This document shows positions 26,285 to 37,640 of a stretch of 64,000 nucleotides of DNA, piece after piece; positions within the stretch are counted from its first letter, which is position 1, and each line of letters opens with the position of its first letter. The notes beneath the pieces are model-generated. The model saw only the letters and a list, made by a program, of their open reading frames with translations, made no database searches and was not told the origin of the DNA. This DNA is from Apostichopus japonicus. Lineage: Eukaryota; Echinodermata; Holothuroidea; Aspidochirotida; Stichopodidae. A program made the translations under genes and the position numbers. The stretch is from positions 20,076,501 to 20,140,500 of the forward strand of contig NC_092580.1 of NCBI RefSeq assembly GCF_037975245.1, in the 5' to 3' direction.

Positions 26285-26990
26285 AACACACTCTATCATA
26301 TAGGTATATCAGGTAGGAAGTGGGTGGAGGGGGGGGGCTTAAAATCTTGTCAACATACTGTTTCATAAAGGTATTATATGATGTGGGATGGGTGGAAGGT
26401 TGAAATCTTGCATACTGTATTATATATATGTAGTATGAGAAAGGGGATGGGGGGAGGAGGGGGGGGGTTAAAATCTTGTTAACATACTATATCATATAGG
26501 TGTTATATGATGTGGGAGGGGAGGGTTGAAATCTTGTCAACATGCTATATCATATAGGTATTATATGATGTGCGGAGGGGGGAAGGTTGAAATCTTGCAT
26601 ACTGTATTATATATGTGTAGTATGAGAAAGGGGATGGGGGAGGAGGGGGGGGTTAAAATCTTGTTAACATACTGTATCATATAGGTGTTATATGATGTGG
26701 GAGGGGGAGGGTTGAAATCTTGTCAACATGCTATATCATATAGGTATTATATGATGTGCGGAGGGGGGAAGGTTGAAATCTTGCATACTGTATTATATAT
26801 GTGTAGTATGAGAAAGGGCATGGGGGGAGGAGGGGGGGGTTAAAATCTTGTTAACATACTATATCATATAGGTGTTATATGATGTGGGAGGGGGGGAGGG
26901 TTGAATCTTGTTAACATACTGTATCATATAGGCATCACATAAGGTTGGCTTTGGTAGGGGAGTGATGAAAACCTTGTTAACAAGCTATCA
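26285..26990. repeat. G-rich higher-order tandem repeat next to a splice donor
   Basis: This stretch alternates two related ~90 bp modules. One reads AAAATCTTGTTAACATACT, TATCATATAGGTGTTATATG, then a GGGAGGGG tract. The other reads TGAAATCTTGCATACTGTAT, ATATGTGTAGTATGAGAAAG, then GGGGATGGGGGGAGGAGGG. The module pair repeats at about 186-187 bp (TGAAATCTTGCATACTG at 26401, 26588 and 26774). Adjacent pairs look very similar by eye, so amplification is probably recent. Each unit has several runs of 4-9 G on the + (sense RNA) strand. Confidence 0.9.
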
Positions 26991-27485
26991 TGTGTGGCAG
27001 GAGGTGGGTGGGAGGGGGGAGCTTAAAATCTATTTAATACTGTCTCATAGGCAAGTCGTATGGGCAGCCTTTGCACCTGTCCCTCTCCCACTTCGTCGCC
27101 TTCTCCCTCTCTCCCTTCTGTAATATCAGCAATATAGATTGCCTGAAAACACATTTTGCTTTGCAATTCCCAATATCACTTATAGCATGAAATAACTTCT
27201 GTCTGGCCATTCCTAATATCACACTGTGTATAAGTAAATGACTTTCTTGCGTTCCCGAGTTGAATGCCAATTCAGTGCCAGTGCCAATGACTTTTTTCAA
27301 AGGTTTCCAGGGCATCTGATGCCCATCTCAAATTTCTGTAAAATAAAACTATCGTGCCATGTACCAGGCTCAAGAGACTTTGACCATCTAAGGAATCTCT
27401 ATCAACAGAAAAGGTTTTTTGTCCATTGTTAAATCTCTTCCATTCCATTCCATATCGGACGTATATATATGCAGCATTCTTCATA

Positions 27486-27594
27486 CTGAGAGAGTGTGCA
27501 AAGTTGGAAATAGTGGCAAATAGTGCATGGAAATAGCCTGCTGAGAGAGTGTGCAAAAAAACAGAAATAGTGGCAAATAGTGCATGGAAATAGC
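27486..27594. repeat. Two-copy 55-bp tandem duplication
   Basis: The unit beginning CTGAGAGAGTGTGCAAA and ending TGCATGGAAATAGC occurs at 27486 and again at 27541, with only a few differences in the middle. Minus-strand frames across it are repeat-derived. Confidence 0.85.
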
Positions 27595-30353
27595 TTAAAT
27601 ATTTTACACCGCCAGATCAACTGCAGTGACTCCTAGGGGTAACCGTTTGTTCTTTGCTATTACAGATTTGTCTTTTTGCTCTTTTTTTCTTTTCTTCTCT
27701 TTCTTTTCTCCTTTGTTTTGGGGGAGTTTCTTTCTGTGTTCTATGTCCAATTCTTTCTTGCATTTTGAGGTTTATTGACAACAGATCTAGTCTTTCATAC
27801 TTCTCTCTTGTAAAGCAGACTTGAAGCAGCTCCCTTCTCAGAAATCGATATATTAAATTTGACATTCTTTCCACTGTTGTCTCCATAAAGTAGTCTTGTA
27901 TTTCCATTCATTTCTTATAAACAGCCTCCTCTGCATTGAATTTGGTATAGTAATATTTAGTTCCTAGATGAAAGCTTTGGAGATTTCTTTGACAAACCCA
28001 AGTTCATAATACATCAGCTTTACAGGATTAAAGGTTTGCTATTTTAAAAATGGAGTAGTTAGGTTTAACCTTTTATCTTAACCTAATATGTGTATTTTAA
28101 TTAGTTGAAATTATGTGGATCTCTTTAATAATTAGACTGAGGCATGAATATTAGATGGTTAGATTTGAATGATACAAAGATTATTCCAAAGCTACGGACA
28201 GCTGTACAGGTGCAACGTTAATTTACCACTAGTTCCGAATTAAATAATATTGGCATGGGCAGTATGGCCAGGAGAACAGGGACATCTGACCCAACCACTG
28301 TTGCAATGGGAAAACTTGTTCATAGTTCATAATTTAGAAGTGTCCCTTCTTGTTAATGGCATTAGCCATTTTCTGTTTCTGTAATTGAGAAATATCCTTT
28401 TTTTATTCTGTTTCTTTTCTTGTTAGTTCAAAGTTGCCATTTCGCTATTTAAAGAATGCTCTTAAGTTTGTTGAAAACTCAGCAATGTTTGTAGTAAAAT
28501 AGTTGCCTTTCCCTGAAAAATACTCAAGTACTAGAATTTCTGGTATCAAATATACTGAAGAGTAATTTTGTCACAAATTTTGTGGTTTGCCATCCCTCCC
28601 CCACCCAAATCACTGAGAATTCCATTGAGGAACCTCTGATGGACACTTCTGTGCCAACTACCTGCAGATTCCTTAATTCACGCATAGTGTGACATATGCG
28701 AGCTAGCATGTGTTTTTTTTAACACTAGTGTACGTTAATAACGAAATGTTGCCCACCGTTCACATGGCATCTTCACATACGCCTGATCGTCTACCAATCA
28801 GAAAGCCTCTTTTGACATATTCTCAATCATGTCCTCTAAACTGAATTTAAGCTTTGAGCATTAGTACTAGGTGCTGTATCCAAGTCTCCAGAATATACTG
28901 TACATATACCTGCGATTCTTACAGTTGATCACTAGTGGTTATGTAGAATTTTGTTTGTAATCATCAAAAACAAGATCTTTTGAAACAAATTTTCACAACT
29001 AGCACATAGATTGAGATATAAGAAAAATCTTTGGAGATCATGCAAACAGTACAGGTCACACACGCATTATAGGATCCATATGAGAGCGCCCTCGGTATAA
29101 AACGTTGAAGATCCCCATTGAGTCAACATGTTTGCTAATGGCCACTTACTTAATGAACTTCAACTTGACAGTATATGCTTCATCCTACTGTAGAAAGAAC
29201 CTCTGATGGATATACAGCTGTTAACGATTGAAAAGGAATGTTCAAAAGTAAAGACCAGTGACTTTCCAATGAAGGCCATGAGAATATTTAACACACTTAT
29301 GCACCCTCATCTCTCCTCTCATCACATTCATGTGGATAGTGCAAAATGCAAATTACTATGTAACAAAGTGAAATCGTGAGTCACCCAGCCGGCTGAGAGT
29401 TGTCAGTTCGAGAATGGTCTGAAAATCCAGTGCAGCTATTCGACCATAGTACAGTAACATCAGCTGATGTTAGCCATTACTAAGAGAGGGGCAAGGGAGG
29501 TATTGTTCCAGTTTCATTTGTCCCTGTGAGCAGATTTAGAACTTATTTAATCATGGAAATGAAAAACTCTCCTACATGGTTGCGTCATGTGCTAAAGGAT
29601 CGAGGCACACTGTGACAGATGGCACCAATGTCAGTATTGAGGTGATTAGGAACGCATTAATGTCCCCTCGTGTTAGACCCTGACATATCAGTGCTTTAAA
29701 ACCTCATCTGTGTCTGAATTGCCAAAAAGAAGAAAGTGTACTTTCCAATTGTCTTGAAGCATTGGATGTGTCACACCTTTGCGGTAATCACAGACATCCA
29801 GACAATGGCTTGAGATTGGGGAGGGGGGGGGCTGGGGATTGGGCCAGTAGTCAGACCGCAGTTCAGTGAGGTTGAAATTGCCTCCTGAGGGGGCCACCAA
29901 TCCTATGTGAAAATCATTGCTCCAAAAGTTATTGTTGGGCCAAGCCTCCCCCTTTCCCACCCTGGGCCATGAGAGTCCAATCTACATCATATTTCAACAT
30001 TTATAAAGGAAAGGAAACTGGCCTATCCTACTACAGCCCATCCATAGAGGTTCATGCCCCCCTAACTCAGCTTGGGGATAATTTGAATTTGATTCCACCC
30101 CCCTCCCCTTCCCCCACCTTTGAAATTATGTGTACATCAGCCACCAGACATGGCAACACCAGGAGTCATGGCATGTTTGGTATAAAAATTTGGAGTCCTT
30201 TGAATGTAAAGTTTGGGGCAGTTTGCTGTTAGGATGTAGCTTCACCTGTCAGTACAGAATGTTTCCTGTATATTTTAGATCTTTCTTAAACAATAATCTC
30301 CAAGCATCCGCATACTTAAAAAAATGAATGCTGATTGTCAAATTTGAACATTT

Positions 30354-30812
30354 TTGAAGTTCTCTCTGAGTAGTCTCTCTGGAAGTACATTTGAGTTTTG
30401 CCATGTGGGAATTCTTCAGTCTGATTCTTTCATCATTCCTCCTCCTCATTCCTCCTCCTCATTCCTCCTCCTCATCCTCATCCTCCTCGATGCAGCCGAA
30501 CTAGTCTCGTCTTTCCTGTGTATGTCGCAAGTAGTTTATTCAGTGATCCCAGTGCGACATACTCTCAAGTTTTGTTTGATTCATTCTATTTACATTCCTT
30601 TTGTCTCTCGGAGCAGCGTCGTGTCTGAGAACATTCGCCAATTTACGTACCAGAGTCAGACATTTAATTGGTCCTCTGCGTTCGTCGTAAACTTCATGCT
30701 TATGGAGAATATATCAAGAGCGGCTTTTGTGGTAAATTTATATAAAAACTGCCAATTTGTATTGCGACTTTTTTCCAGATGTTTCTTTGACATTAATCCA
30801 AGTTGTCTTTGA
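30354..30812 (+). other. Longest open frame of the window (152 codons), unassigned
   Basis: This frame is open for 152 codons on the + strand in AT-rich intronic DNA, starting at an ATG at 30354. The N-terminal third crosses a pyrimidine-rich (CCTCCTCATT)n repeat that yields a serine/leucine-rich hydrophobic stretch. The part after about residue 50 is coded by more complex, CpG-bearing DNA (30490-30720). I recognise no domain, and no splice-site arrangement or upstream promoter is evident. The likeliest explanation is a chance frame lengthened by the repeat. An alternative is a fragment of an old transposon gene. Confidence 0.2.
30432..30490. repeat. (CCTCCTCATT)n short tandem repeat
   Basis: CATTCCTCCTCCT units repeat three times and run into CATCCTCATCCTCCTC. 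The tract is nearly pure pyrimidine/A on the + strand. Confidence 0.85.
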
Positions 30813-31748
30813 TATCTGTGAATGTTTTATAAGTCCTTCTCGTTTGCAGCAGTATTTTGGAGGGAAGGAGGGTTGGAAAGGCGTTGGGTGGGAGAGTTTG
30901 TGTCAACAGGAATTCATTCATCGGTCTAAAAGTAATGTCCTTGCCGTTGTTTCTTTGACTGATGAAATTGCCATTTTCTCTTGCAAGAAACATATTCTAA
31001 TTAAATTGACAGCCTTTCCAAAGTTAATCCAAACAATAACCTTAGAATTTTTCGTGGTTAACTCTCCTGGACACAATAAAATGGTGAGCATTAGGCACTT
31101 CTGGATTGTAATTGGTTCCCCTTTCTGGCCAGTATTTAGTTGCTCATGATTTGCATATTTGTATGACAATTTTCACTTTCTCCCTATGACCACATACCCC
31201 CCCCCTTTCCCACCCCTCTCTGAATTCCATCCTCTCCTTAAGTAATTGTGTACATCTGTGGCACTCTTTAAATGTGCTAGCATGTTTCAGAAGTAAGCTC
31301 CTAGAGTTACAACATTTGTGTTCAGTTTATCAGCTCGGCTAATCCTCTCAAAGTGCCAGCTTAAATGTTTTGGGACATTTGGACGTGTTTAAACATTGCT
31401 CTGCTTTTTAAGTTTTTTCCATTCTTTGCAATAAATATAGAAACACGACGATATATATATTATGTTTGTTTTTTCATTCAATGCAGATACAGACAAAATA
31501 GGAAACGAGTCGATTTACATAAATTAGGACTAATATCGGAAGCAAAAACTTTAATATAAAGAGATTAAATATTTGGTATTTGTACACCATGGTAATTAGG
31601 CAGATAAACTTATGCTAATTGCTTTTAAGATATACTAAAATGAGATTTTGATATAAATCATGGCTTTTAGAAAGGAATCATGCCCAATTTTCAAGGACAT
31701 AACAATTCGTCAAAGTTATATGTAGGTGTTATTGGTTTTAAAAGGAAG

Positions 31749-31756
31749 ATGTAAAT
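31749..31756. repeat. Left target-site duplication of MITE copy 3
   Basis: ATGTAAAT directly before the element is repeated exactly at 32050-32057. Confidence 0.9.
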
Positions 31757-32049
31757 CAGGCACGTAGCCAGGAATTTGCCAAGGGAGGGGCGAAACTGTA
31801 GATTCGGCATTGCAAACTATCTAAGCGGAGCGCCACCATGGTTGGCACGAAGCGTACAAGAAAATTTTGGCTGTAAATGCCTCCCAGATCGCTGGAAATG
31901 TCACTTCCCAGGCCTTGTAAGTTGCATTTTAGCATTTTCTCTTTTGAAAATACTAGCGATATCATAAAAACATTAAAAATTTAAAAACAAAATATGCTCA
32001 AGGGAGGGGCGGCTGACCCCTTTGCCCCCCCCCCTTGGCTACGCGCCTG
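31757..32049 (+). mobile_element. hAT-like MITE, family CAGGCGCGTAGCCA, copy 3
   Basis: This 293 bp copy has the same orientation and body as 308-601 and 13660-13949. The left end reads CAGGCACGTAGCCA (one G-to-A change at a CpG) and the right end TTGGCTACGCGCCTG is intact. The exact 8-bp duplication ATGTAAAT flanks it. The G/C-rich section near the right end has several small changes (for example GCGGCTGACCCC for GCGGCTGCCCCC). There is no coding capacity; a minus-strand frame at 31756-31965 is a repeat by-product. Confidence 0.92.
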
Positions 32050-32057
32050 ATGTAAAT
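32050..32057. repeat. Right target-site duplication of MITE copy 3
   Basis: ATGTAAAT is an exact copy of 31749-31756. Confidence 0.9.
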
Positions 32058-32187
32058 GATGCATTTTACTCCTCTCTGCATTCTTGTGTTTAACATATTT
32101 TCTGAAGATATTATGTATGTACCATGATTCAAGTATAAGTAGCAGACACATTTATGGTTTTATACAGAAAAGGAGTACAGTCTAGAC

Positions 32188-32381
32188 CAGAGGTTTTGCA
32201 ATACACAGCTCACATGCCAAATCCGGGCCACAAAAGATTTCAATAGACCTACAAGTGTGTACTAATTGGGTATGCAGACTTTGAGCAATTCCTAACAGAT
32301 TATCTATACCCTGCACTATATTCAAGTCTAGGTAACCAATGGTTTCCTCTTGCCCTGGTAAAAAGTATTGAGAACCATTTG
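32188..32381 (+). mobile_element. Decayed hAT element with CAGAGGTT.TCAATAC ends (194 bp)
   Basis: The left end is CAGAGGTTTTGCAATAC. The reverse complement of the right end is CAAATGGTTCTCAATAC, so the ends are imperfect inverted repeats of the CAG.GGTTCTCAA type found on hAT (Charlie-like) elements. The flanks are GTCTAGAC (32180-32187) and TTTTAGAC (32382-32389), matching at 6 of 8 positions as expected of an aged 8-bp target duplication. An internal GGGCCACA block also fits such elements. There is no open frame of note. It is older than, and unrelated in sequence to, the CAGGCGCGTAGCCA family beside it. Confidence 0.65.
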
Positions 32382-32983
32382 TTTTAGACTGATAATAAGA
32401 TTGTCATGAACAAAAACAGTAAGATATACCTTTTGTACAGCTTACAAACAAGCTTGGTGCACACCCTTATGAAGACATACTGCAAGCAGTTAAACCGTAC
32501 AGCATATACAATCTAATATATCTGCAAGCCTTCATAGAATGTTGTTATACCCTTTGCAAAGACAGTTGAAAGTAAACAATTTTATGTTTATACAAGGAAT
32601 TTTGCCAGGTAACTATTCTCTAACAAATAATGCGCTCTGAGTTCTTTGGAAGATTTTGCGCCTTATTAGTAACATTTGTTATGATTATTTTTATTAATAT
32701 GATAATATAGAATGTAATTTTTTTTATTTACAACATAAATATGTTCTACTATTAGATAGGTTTGAATGGTCTGGGTACAAAGCACTATTATACATAGTTT
32801 GTTTATGTCACAATACTCATGTCTTTGAACTTTGGAGAAAATCTGTGTCAAAGCAAGCATCCAACCTTTTTTTTAATAATGTTTTGTAGGCCAGCTTACC
32901 TATTCACATTGATGACAGAGGTACTTAGCCTATAATCCTACTTGACATATAAGAATCAAGCTTGAATTTATTAGTAAAGTCTT

Positions 32984-33231
32984 TTAACTGATGAAGGATT
33001 GGAACTTTGGATGAGAATTTGGAAAACAATTCATAGCCTCCTTCTGCATGGACATGAAAATCATTACAAGGGAACAAGATATATCTGAAAATGCAGCAAC
33101 TTCTGTGGTCTTTGTCCCAGGACCCTCGGCAGTCTCTGCTTCTTGGTTTCTCTCGTCAAACCCTGCTGCTACTGCTAACGACTGTGCACCCTTAAAGGCA
33201 TTGAAGACTCGCCCCAAACTGCATGCGGCTA
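32984..33231 (-). other. Unassigned exon-like open region, minus strand
   Basis: On the minus strand, TTAACTTTTTCAG (a good acceptor-like sequence) precedes an open stretch that begins IAACSLGRVFNAFKGAQSLA and ends at a TAA at 32984, about 82 codons. The composition (charged and small residues, e.g. FDERNQEAETAEGPGTK) looks more protein-like than most chance frames here, and the DNA is more GC-rich than its surroundings. The minus-strand stretch just upstream (33416-33192) is open in another frame, and the + strand is open across 33048-33236, so the openness may only reflect composition. I recognise no family. Candidates are a terminal exon of a nested gene, a retrocopy or transposon fragment, or chance. 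Confidence 0.25.
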
Positions 33232-36058
33232 TCTGAAAAAGTTAACTTTCCGTTGCTTGCAAGTGACGTTTTGTTGGTGTCGCTACAAAATGCAGACAGT
33301 ACAGTAATGAAACGTGATACCTTGTTTTCTTTAGCTGGACCTGTGATGTCCATCACTGTATTGTTTGTACACTGTGCTGTGGGTATTGACCACAGCTGTA
33401 TGTACTGACTGTACACTAGTGTCTTTAATTACCGATGGTAGCAAGCTGTGTGTGTGTGTACTTTCTGAGATCGATGATGGTGTCTAACACTTCTGTTACA
33501 CCTCATTCGAAACTAGGTCAGATTACCGGCATTAGACGTTTCTTTTTGCGCGAGTCTTCACACCCTTTTAGGCAGAAATACCAGCACCTGTGTCCCTGCT
33601 TAGTGAAGATTGTCATATACCATGGTGTACCCGATCTTGTCTATATAGGAACCCAGCAAATGTGTTTCCATGTGGAATAAAACATGGATAAATAATTCTT
33701 TCACAGCGCTCCCCATGTTCCCATCTCTAGCTGTAAAGGCCTATAATTATCATCTCAGTGAGCATTTTTATATCCTTCCTCATAGTGATAATAGCTTTTA
33801 GTTTGAAGCAAATCCTTTATAAATTGTATTGGAGAATTAATGTTGGAATTTGCAGTTGAAATGATGGTTCATTAAACCAGAGCAATTGGTAAAGGTTTCG
33901 TGAGACTTCAGGCAGAACAGACTGTTATTACCAGTAACCCAAAAGTGAGATATGCATGCATGCATGTTATATGTTGTACTCAAGAAATGAAGAAAATAAA
34001 AGTTTGCTTCATCTGGTGAAAAGCAATGGATCTATGCCTGCAGGAAATATGTCTTCAAATGGATTGAATCTAAAAAGTCTTCCTGGACTAATGCCAATAT
34101 TTTGGGGGTTTTCGTTGTTGTAATAATTCTTGTGGAATTTTAACAGACAGATAAAATATACTCTATATGCATGAACATCCATATGCAATGTGACAGTAGC
34201 ACACTGATGTACGTACAAGTAGATAACTTTATTCCACTCCTGGCGGAGTCATTTCAAGTTGCTGGTACACACACAACTAAGAACGACTTCAGCACTGATT
34301 CTTACAAAGAAGGCTAGGCTAGTTATGCATGCTATGAAAGCGTGGTAGGTTAGGAAATGTCAGCAGGTGCTGGTGCTCGTAGGTGTAGACAGATGATACC
34401 AGTATTGCTAGGAACTATCTCAACATAAGTTATAATCATGATAGAAGCTCTTCTACCTCACATTGCACGTCAGGTTAGATATTCATGGCACCTGATAATT
34501 CTATCAAATATTGGAAGTGTATTGAGATATATCTGCAGTTAAGTTTGTTGCTAAGGGAAAGATATGAATTGAAATTTTTGTTTCTTTCCTTAGTTTAGAT
34601 CTCTCTTTTTTTGTCTTGTTTTTCTGATATGAAACACTTCTCAAGGCCTCATCCTTCATGCTATCGATCTTTCTATCCAATCATTAAAACCATTGATAGT
34701 TTTTATTTAATTAATGTCAACCATTAAATTCACCTCACTCTCAATCACACTTAAACAAGCTGTGCCCCAAGGCTTAACAAAAATGAAAAGTGCTTAATTG
34801 TTAGGTGCCTTCAAGCTACTGTCCATGATGAAATAGTCTTCTCTTGCATTCTGAAATCACAGAATTATGAAGGGGCCTATACTGGTGTATTGCTGAGAAT
34901 TAGTTGACTCACTACTAGCTAATGAAATGTGACTAAATGTTGTATGGGAAAGAAGAAGAAGAAGAAGAACAAGTAAAGAAAGAAAAAAACAAAAAATACT
35001 GAGGGTACATTGATCGATGCTGGAGCTACAGCTTTAAGCAAAAAACTTAAAGAAGGTTCTGACTTGACATTAGCCAGCTTCTGGGCAATACATTTGACCT
35101 AATTGTCTCAAATTGCTGAGTACTTATTCCAAGTACCTTTTGAGTTACAAATTTAGCTAGCAGAGCTGTCGTTGTACTTTCATTATTTGCAGTAATATTT
35201 GAATGTATATTATACTCAGTTGGTAAAATTTGCTGCATAAAGCAAGGAACTAAACTTTCATGTTGCTTTAATTCACTATTTATCAATATATGTCACTTTC
35301 TTTCTTCTCCATTGTCAATTTCTGTCCATGAAACTTGATTCCTTGGATGGAAACTGAATAACAAAAATTAATTTTGCCTGAAGTATCATTTTCGACTGAA
35401 TAGTTTGGAACCTGGCATTGAATTTTACAGCGTACTGTTACCTCATTGCTATTTGCCCTTCAGTTACACAAGTAACATACATCGATCTACAGAGGTTACA
35501 AATTCATGAAAGTTTTCATTCTTGCCATCTCAACAATTATATTGAAGTGCTATGTACTGTAGTCATGTGACTTTTGATGTATAATCACGTGATGCAAGCT
35601 AGCACACAGTTGGGTTTGGATCAGATTGTCCTGATAATGTGGTAACATGACATGGTGATTTAGCCTTGTCCACTTAAGTACTAGCTGTTTTTGCCGTTAA
35701 TTTGTGTTTATTTCATAGTAAATGAAATATACTTTCTTTAAATCTTACACCTCAATTCATTGCAACCAGACAACTCCTCGAAATGTGCAAATAATTGCAT
35801 GCTTGCAAGTCTTCTGTGTTTTAAACTAATTGTTTCAGCCCCCTTGCATTTATGTATATATCCCTCTGAGTAAGTATAGGCCCACATCCTAACAATAGAG
35901 AAATGAACCATCATGGTAGTAACTATATAGTCAATGCCATGCTCTACTGGTTGGTACATGGGAACAAAAGCTGAGTATGTTTGTGGCTTGGTACCTGGCC
36001 AAAAAAAAATCCAATAATTCTCAGAGTATCTCCCTCGGAAAACGACAGCAATATAGGT

Positions 36059-36072
36059 CATGAATATTCATG
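36059..36072. repeat. 14-bp perfect palindrome CATGAATATTCATG
   Basis: CATGAATATTCATG equals its own reverse complement. Related TGAATATTCATG motifs recur (for example near 52912). It could be a protein-binding site or chance in AT-rich DNA. Confidence 0.6.
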
Positions 36073-37560
36073 TCTTCAAATTGAAAGCTGAATGATAGAC
36101 GGAGGACACAATACTTCAATTAGCATTAAATTGTGGATAATTTGACTTGGGATGGATCTGATGTATTCCCCTTTTCGGTTATAAAGCATTCTAGAAGGAC
36201 AGAGAGCGCACATACTGAAGGCACACGTCAGCTTTGAGGTGCCGTTTCATTGCTATTTAGTTGTGGCTGTCATTCAAAAGCAGACACCAGGTCTAGCTTG
36301 TCATTCTGGTTTCGTGACTTTGGTTACTTATCTACGTCATTTACATATGGCAATGGAGTATACTTGGCATAATCCTTCATATCATTTGTTTGGGACAGAT
36401 CTTTATAGCCAACAGTATCTGCTGAAGTTATAAGTTGCATCAAATTTCTGAAGAAAGTCAGTTAACATTAATATATACATCATATTTGCTTCTCAAATGT
36501 CAGTCCAGCAAAACTTTTAGATGGCATGTAGATTTGATTCCATTATCATTCAGAAGAAGTAAAGTAGTTGACTGACATATAAAAATAAATATAGTCATAA
36601 GGTCTAGCTATATAACCATCTGATATACACATATAAACTATATATTTGCATATAAAGTGCTGTTCATGTAGAATGTAAAGACCTCTGGTACTGGGATACT
36701 TTTCACGACTGCAGTCTAGCTGTTGGAAAATCAAAGAACTAACCAAAGAAAGGAAATTGCTTGATGACAATTTTAAAGATCTAGAACAGTTTATTATAAT
36801 CTCAAAATGATCATTTATCTTGCCAATATCCTGGATAAATTTCCCATTTTGTTGGGTTTCATAGAAAATTGTCAGATAAAAAACAAACAAAAGAAGGTCA
36901 TTGGTTCACACACACCCACACATATTGCCCTAATTGTTATTAAGTACAGTACTAGCTATATAGCATTCTTATGCTTAGATACCCATAAAACCTTCTTGCC
37001 TTTGTAAAACTGGTTTGATAAGCAATATTAGGTAGGATAAACATATGTATTGCCTGTCGGAACGTTTTGCTTGAAAGCAAACAGGTTAGAAAAAGAAGTT
37101 TGTACATTATAGTGAATTCCATAATGTTAAAATAAGGTGGCCGTACATAGAGGGTCAATTGGTTTTAAGCACCTTTAGAGAGGGGGTAGTTGCTTATTGC
37201 TCAAAAATACAAAAATTTGCAGTTACCTCGAGATAATTACCTTACCTTACCTTGTAAAATGTATGAGAACGATAAGGATCATAATACCATCAGTTTGGTG
37301 AACCCACAAACCCTTGTTTAATTGAACTTTTCTTGTTTCATAATAATATGAATGATGTAAGAAGTTGTGTTGAAACATAAATTGCCAAGAACCCCCCCCC
37401 CCCAAAAAAAAAAAGGTGTTCATAAGCTTGTCTTTTATAGCTTTGAATTTAGAGAGTCCCTACTCTTGACTTCAAAGTCAAATTTTGTCTAAAAGGTTTA
37501 TTTTTGCTGTGAATGTTCCACAATCTTGTGATATAATATAAATGTACTTTAACGGATAGA

Positions 37561-37640
37561 TTAGGTAACACCTGAAAACTTAATTTTAATTTCAACCTTA
37601 TTAGGTAACACCTGAAAACCTATTATTAAATTCTACCTTA
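37561..37640. repeat. Two-copy 40-bp tandem duplication
   Basis: TTAGGTAACACCTGAAAAC begins both units, at 37561 and 37601, and both end in ACCTTA. The second half of the unit has diverged. Confidence 0.85.

Noticed and set aside
27034-27556. Two overlapping minus-strand frames of 93-94 codons
   Set aside because: They lie over the edge of the G-rich repeat and the 55-bp duplication. No recognised motif, and the two are in different frames.
36546-36890. 114-codon minus-strand frame
   Set aside because: AT-rich chance frame rich in Ile/Tyr/Phe/Ser with no domain and no splice context. Frames at 35738-36061 and 61381-61713 were rejected for the same reason.
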